From NCBI RefSeq assembly GCF_000763945.1, contig NZ_JQFJ01000002.1, forward strand, positions 2,345,501 to 2,409,500: 64,000 nucleotides of DNA, given 5' to 3'. A program made the translations under genes and the position numbers. Positions 60,850-64,000 of the stretch are shown here, in pieces. The stretch's first letter is position 1; the number at the start of each line of letters is the position of its first letter. This DNA comes from Sphingopyxis sp. MWB1 (GTDB lineage: Bacteria; Pseudomonadota; Alphaproteobacteria; Sphingomonadales; Sphingomonadaceae). The notes beneath the pieces were generated by a model, which made no database searches, had not been told where the DNA came from, and was given only the letters and a program-made list of their open reading frames with translations.

Positions 60850-61512
60850 TCAAAGCGTCGGGTCGGCTTCCGGCACCGAGCGGATGAGGTCGCGGGCGAA
60901 GCCGATCAGGCCGACCTGACGGCGGCGTTTCAGCCGTTCGGCGCGTAGGATGGCCATGACTTCGCCGAAACAGCCTTCGACATCATCGTTGATGAGCACA
61001 TAATCATAGCCGTCCCAGTGGCTGATCTCGTTCGCCGCGCGCGCCATGCGCGCCGCGATCACTTCGTCACTGTCGGTCTTGCGCGCGCGCAGGCGGCGTT
61101 CCAGCTCTTCCATCGTCGGGGGGAGGACGAAGACGCGCACCACATCGGGCCCGGCTTCCTGATAAAGCTGCTGCGCGCCCTGCCAGTCGATATCGAAGAG
61201 GACATCCTTGCCCGCCGCCAGCATCGCCTCGACCGGGCCGCGCGGCGTGCCATAGCGGTGGCCGAACACATGCGCCCATTCGAGAAATTCGCCGTCAGCC
61301 GCCATTTGCTTGAAACGATCGACATCGACGAAATGATAGTCCTTGCCGTCCACTTCGCCCGGACGCGGCGGGCGCGTCGTGGCGGATACCGACAGCGCGA
61401 TATCGCGGTCGGCGGCGAGCATTTTTCGCGAAATGGTGGTCTTTCCTGCGCCCGAGGGGGAGGAAAGGACGAAGAGGACGCCGCGACGGTCGAGATGCAC
61501 TTTTTCAGCCAT
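60850..61512 (-). CDS. gmk: Guanylate kinase
   Basis: The 220-residue enzyme phosphorylates GMP to GDP. P-loop SSPSGAGKTT (17-26), the GMP-binding ATTRPPRPGEVDGKDYHFVD and EFLEWAHVFGHRYGTPR motifs, and DIDWQGAQQL are all intact. No unusual feature. Confidence 0.97.
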   Translation of the reverse strand: MAEKVHLDRRGVLFVLSSPSGAGKTTISRKMLAADRDIALSVSATTRPPRPGEVDGKDYHFVDVDRFKQMAADGEFLEWAHVFGHRYGTPRGPVEAMLAAGKDVLFDIDWQGAQQLYQEAGPDVVRVFVLPPTMEELERRLRARKTDSDEVIAARMARAANEISHWDGYDYVLINDDVEGCFGEVMAILRAERLKRRRQVGLIGFARDLIRSVPEADPTL

Positions 61513-61586
61513 TGGGGCTATTTGCGCGACGAAACGCCGCGGTCAAGCGCCAAGCCTTGTAAAGATGCCCCCCTTCCCATCGCGCA

Positions 61587-61940
61587 TCAATGCGCGTGGG
61601 GCTGTTTTCCGTTGCCGCCGGCAGGGATGGACGGGGGCAGGGCGTCGGCGATTTTCTCGCCATCAGGAATGCCCGCCGTGCCCGCATAGGGGGCCACCAT
61701 GCCCTCATATTGCAGTGCCTCGGCCTCCCGCATCCGCTTTCTTTCATCGGCGCGTTCGGCCCATCTTTTGGTAAGATAGGCGGCGGCGACCGTCGCGCCG
61801 AGAACGGCATAGCGTTGGGGCAGGAGGCGCCGCGCGGCCATCATCGCACCCGCGCCGATGACCGTCCCGGCAATGGTGTGGTTACCTTTTTCGCGGCCAA
61901 TGGCCCTGCCGAGCATGCCGCCGATCATTCGGCCAATCAT
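61587..61940 (-). CDS. Small glycine-zipper protein, function unknown
   Basis: A 117-residue protein with an N-terminal glycine zipper (MIGRMIGGMLGRAIGREKG, then IAGTVIGAGAMMAARRLLP), a hydrophobic helix (YAVLGATVAAAYLTKRW), a charged ERADERKRMREAEALQ helix and a Pro-rich C-terminus ending PHAH. It resembles small membrane-associated proteins of unknown function. AAAGGAGA lies before the ATG. Confidence 0.7.
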   Translation of the reverse strand: MIGRMIGGMLGRAIGREKGNHTIAGTVIGAGAMMAARRLLPQRYAVLGATVAAAYLTKRWAERADERKRMREAEALQYEGMVAPYAGTAGIPDGEKIADALPPSIPAGGNGKQPHAH

Positions 61941-62010
61941 ATCTGTCTCCTTTCAGGTACGAGCGCCATGCAGCGCTGGTAGCCTGCAAATGTCGATCCG
62001 ACCTAATCTA

Positions 62011-63426
62011 TTAATCGCCGGATGGGGACGAGGGTTCCGGACCCAGCATTTTTCGCGGATCGACCAGCTGGTCGAAGGTGGCGGCATCGACATAGCCAAG
62101 TTGAAGCGCAGCCTCTTTCAGCGTGGTTCCACTTTCATGGGCGTGCTTGGCAATTTTGGCGGCCTTGTCATAGCCGATTTCGGGCGCGAGCGCGGTGACG
62201 AGCATCAGCGACCGGTCCACCAGTTCGGATATGCGCGCGCGATTGGGGGTTATGCCTGTCACACAATGATCGGTGAAACCCGCCATGCCGCGCGCGAGCA
62301 GGTCGACCGAGCGCAGCACATTGGCGCCGATCAGCGGCTTGAAGACATTGAGTTGTAAATGCCCTTGCATCCCGCCGACGGTCACCGCCTGATGATTGCC
62401 GATGACCTGCGCCGCGACCATCGTGAGCATTTCGCACTGGGTCGGATTGACCTTGCCCGGCATGATCGAGCTGCCCGGTTCATTGGCGGGCAGGTCAATC
62501 TCCCCCAGCCCCGCGCGCGGACCGGAGGCGAGGAGGCGGATATCATTGGCAATTTTGGTCAGCGTGACCGCCAGCGTGTTGAGCGCGCCTGAGAAAAAGA
62601 CCAGGCCGTCGTTTGACGCCAGTGCCTCGAACTTGTTGGGGGCGGGTTCAAAGGCGATGCTGGTCATGCGGCTCAGTTCGCTCGTCATGGCGCGGTCAAA
62701 ATCCGGCGGGGCGTTGAGCCCGGTGCCGACCGCCGTGCCGCCTTGCGCCAATTTGCAGATATTGTGCGTGAGCGCGCTTTCGATCCGCGCGCGGCAGGCA
62801 ATAAGCTGCGCAACAAAGGCGGAAAATTCCTGACCCAGCGTCAGCGGAGTTGCATCCTGCAAATGGGTGCGGCCGATCTTGACCAGATCGTCCCACGCCG
62901 CGGCCTTTTCGGTGAGCGCGTCGATCAGCGCGCCAAGGGCGGGGAGCAGATGCTGCTGCGTTTCGAGCGCGACGGCGATATGAAGCGCGGTGGGAAAGCT
63001 GTCGTTCGACGACTGGCCGCGATTGACATGATCATTGGGATGGACCGGGCTTTTGCCGCCGCGCGTTCCCGTCAGCGCTTCATTGGCAATCCCCGCGATC
63101 ACTTCATTCACATTCATGTTCGACTGGGTGCCGCTGCCCGTTTGCCAGATGGCGAGCGGAAACTGGCCGTCATATCGCCCGCTGGCCACCGCATCGGCGG
63201 CTTGTTCGATGACTTCGGCAATTTGGGGGTCGAGGCCGTGCCCGCGATTGACCCGCGCCGCCGCGCCCTTGATCCGCGCGAGCGCGTGGATGATCGGCAT
63301 CGGCATGCGCTCGGCATCGGGAAAGGCGAAATTATGGCGGCTACGCTCGGTTTGCGCGCCCCAATAGGCGGTGGCGGGGACAGCAATATCGCCGAGGCTG
63401 TCGCTTTCGATCCGCTGGTCGGTCAT
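62011..63426 (-). CDS. fumC: Fumarate hydratase class II
   Basis: The 471-residue fumarase has the superfamily signature [13 protein letters not shown], the [12 protein letters not shown] segment (substrate site), [14 protein letters not shown] and [16 protein letters not shown] with the catalytic His. It interconverts fumarate and malate and is oxygen-tolerant, unlike class I enzymes. The start is ATG at 63426, overlapping the stop of the preceding gene (ATGA). Confidence 0.97.
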   Translation of the reverse strand: MTDQRIESDSLGDIAVPATAYWGAQTERSRHNFAFPDAERMPMPIIHALARIKGAAARVNRGHGLDPQIAEVIEQAADAVASGRYDGQFPLAIWQTGSGTQSNMNVNEVIAGIANEALTGTRGGKSPVHPNDHVNRGQSSNDSFPTALHIAVALETQQHLLPALGALIDALTEKAAAWDDLVKIGRTHLQDATPLTLGQEFSAFVAQLIACRARIESALTHNICKLAQGGTAVGTGLNAPPDFDRAMTSELSRMTSIAFEPAPNKFEALASNDGLVFFSGALNTLAVTLTKIANDIRLLASGPRAGLGEIDLPANEPGSSIMPGKVNPTQCEMLTMVAAQVIGNHQAVTVGGMQGHLQLNVFKPLIGANVLRSVDLLARGMAGFTDHCVTGITPNRARISELVDRSLMLVTALAPEIGYDKAAKIAKHAHESGTTLKEAALQLGYVDAATFDQLVDPRKMLGPEPSSPSGD

Positions 63427-63737
63427 GCCCATAATATCCTGATCAGCAATATGGCGGCGGCCCATATCATCGCAACCGCGCCCAATATCTGCCAATAGCC
63501 ATTGTCGCCAAGCCGGCGACGCAGCCAGGCTGCCGCGAGCCAGACGATGACGAGCGCGGGGGTCAGCGCCACGAGGCTGAAGCGCAAAAGCCCGTCGATC
63601 ATTTCATTTTGCGGCCGCGCGGTGCGGAAAATCGTAGTGCCTTCGACCCCCCACCAAAAGGCGGCGGTCAACACGACCATTCCGATGATCGCCCAATATT
63701 GCCAGAAACGCGACGGCGGCCAGAAGGGGCCGGCCAC
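63423..63737 (-). CDS. Small membrane protein, function unknown
   Basis: The GTG at 63737 is one base after the sspB stop. The 104-residue protein has three hydrophobic segments: [37 protein letters not shown] and [19 protein letters not shown]. It overlaps fumC by 4 bp, so the three genes probably share a transcript. No family recognised. Confidence 0.75.
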   Translation of the reverse strand: MAGPFWPPSRFWQYWAIIGMVVLTAAFWWGVEGTTIFRTARPQNEMIDGLLRFSLVALTPALVIVWLAAAWLRRRLGDNGYWQILGAVAMIWAAAILLIRILWA

Positions 63738-63738
63738 G

Positions 63739-64000
63739 CTATTTTCTCTTGCCGAAGTCCACCGTCACGACGTTGGATCCATCTTCGCTCAACACTTCGG
63801 GGCGGTCATTTTCCGCTTCATCATGCGGTTCGGGCGAAGCAAAATCTTCATCGCTAACCTGAAATTGCAGGCCGAAATCCACCGAGGGATCGACGAAGGC
63901 AGTGATGGCGGCATAAGGAATAACCAGGATCGAAGGCGTCTGGTTGAAGGACAGGCCGACACTGAAATGATCGGGCTCGACCGTCAGATCCCAGAAGCGA
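63739..64000 (-). CDS. sspB: SspB homologue (ClpXP adaptor), C-terminal fragment
   Basis: The last 87 or so residues are in the window; the gene continues past the right edge. The visible part has RFWDLTVEPDHFSVGLSF, PSILVIPYAAITAFVDPSVD and FGLQFQVSDED, the alpha-type SspB fold, then an acidic linker and the C-terminal VVTVDFGKRK that docks on ClpX. SspB delivers ssrA-tagged proteins to ClpXP. Confidence 0.88.
   Translation of the reverse strand, partial: RFWDLTVEPDHFSVGLSFNQTPSILVIPYAAITAFVDPSVDFGLQFQVSDEDFASPEPHDEAENDRPEVLSEDGSNVVTVDFGKRK

Noticed and set aside
1..64000. CRISPR array, tRNA, rRNA, prophage or transposase genes
   Set aside because: No evenly spaced direct repeats, no tRNA-like cloverleaf or rRNA segments and no integrase or transposase proteins were recognised; the repeats present are short palindromic elements.

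Overview
The window is a 64 kb piece of a GC-rich chromosome from an alphaproteobacterium, most likely a sphingomonad close to Sphingopyxis. The reasons are the housekeeping gene orders (secB/Tim44-like/mltA/smr; rpmH-rnpA-yidD-yidC-engB), the style of the TonB receptor and phytase pair, an alpha-type SspB, and several families of short dispersed palindromic repeats. The genus is inferred from protein character, not from a search. I saw no rRNA, tRNA, CRISPR array, prophage or insertion sequence.

Layout. 1-4.7 kb: murJ (partial), secB, then a forward run of Tim44-like protein, lytic transglycosylase mltA and an Smr protein converging on dapE. 4.7-7.1 kb: TetR regulator with its own palindrome, a tiny secreted protein, a cupin and a GST. 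7.2-11.1 kb (minus): engB, yidC, yidD, rnpA, rpmH, a small membrane protein. 11.1-13.3 kb: a PQQ-type beta-propeller and a secreted ClpP-like protein. 13.5-20.8 kb (minus): twelve tightly packed genes headed by a TetR repressor whose operator sits between its own -35 and -10 boxes; the other eleven are glyoxalase-fold proteins, two GSTs, a GFA-fold protein, DUF1428, SRPBCC and an alpha/beta hydrolase, which looks like an electrophile or solvent response operon. 21-29 kb: yifB/comM, a GNAT, a 7TM diguanylate cyclase, overlapping bactofilin and M23 endopeptidase genes, an ICMT-like membrane protein and a glycine-zipper protein. 29-36.7 kb: methionine sulfoxide reductase, prolyl oligopeptidase, then a parA / ribbon-helix-helix / SPOR operon divergent from a Sel1-SPOR gene. 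36.8-38.7 kb: a class B3 metallo-beta-lactamase with Glu in place of the first zinc His, divergent from a clear ampR. 38.7-46 kb: ABC-F ATPase, hpd plus a glyoxalase-fold gene, YqaA, purH. 45.4-52 kb: phytase and TonB receptor, heparinase-like lyase, rpe. 52-56.7 kb: SPFH membrane protein with a ribbon-helix-helix gene and a near-perfect 30-bp palindrome at the promoter, M3 peptidase, SMP-30. 56.9-60.7 kb: acyl-CoA dehydrogenase, thiolase, SDR and thioesterase, a beta-oxidation type operon. 60.8-64 kb: gmk, a small zipper protein, fumC, a membrane protein and sspB (partial).

The most interesting units are the SPFH/ribbon-helix-helix operon with its palindrome, the parA/RHH/SPOR locus, the AmpR-controlled B3-E beta-lactamase, and the TetR-led detoxification operon. 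Four families of dispersed palindromic repeats occupy most of the intergenic gaps. All functional statements come from reading motifs; none was checked by a database search.
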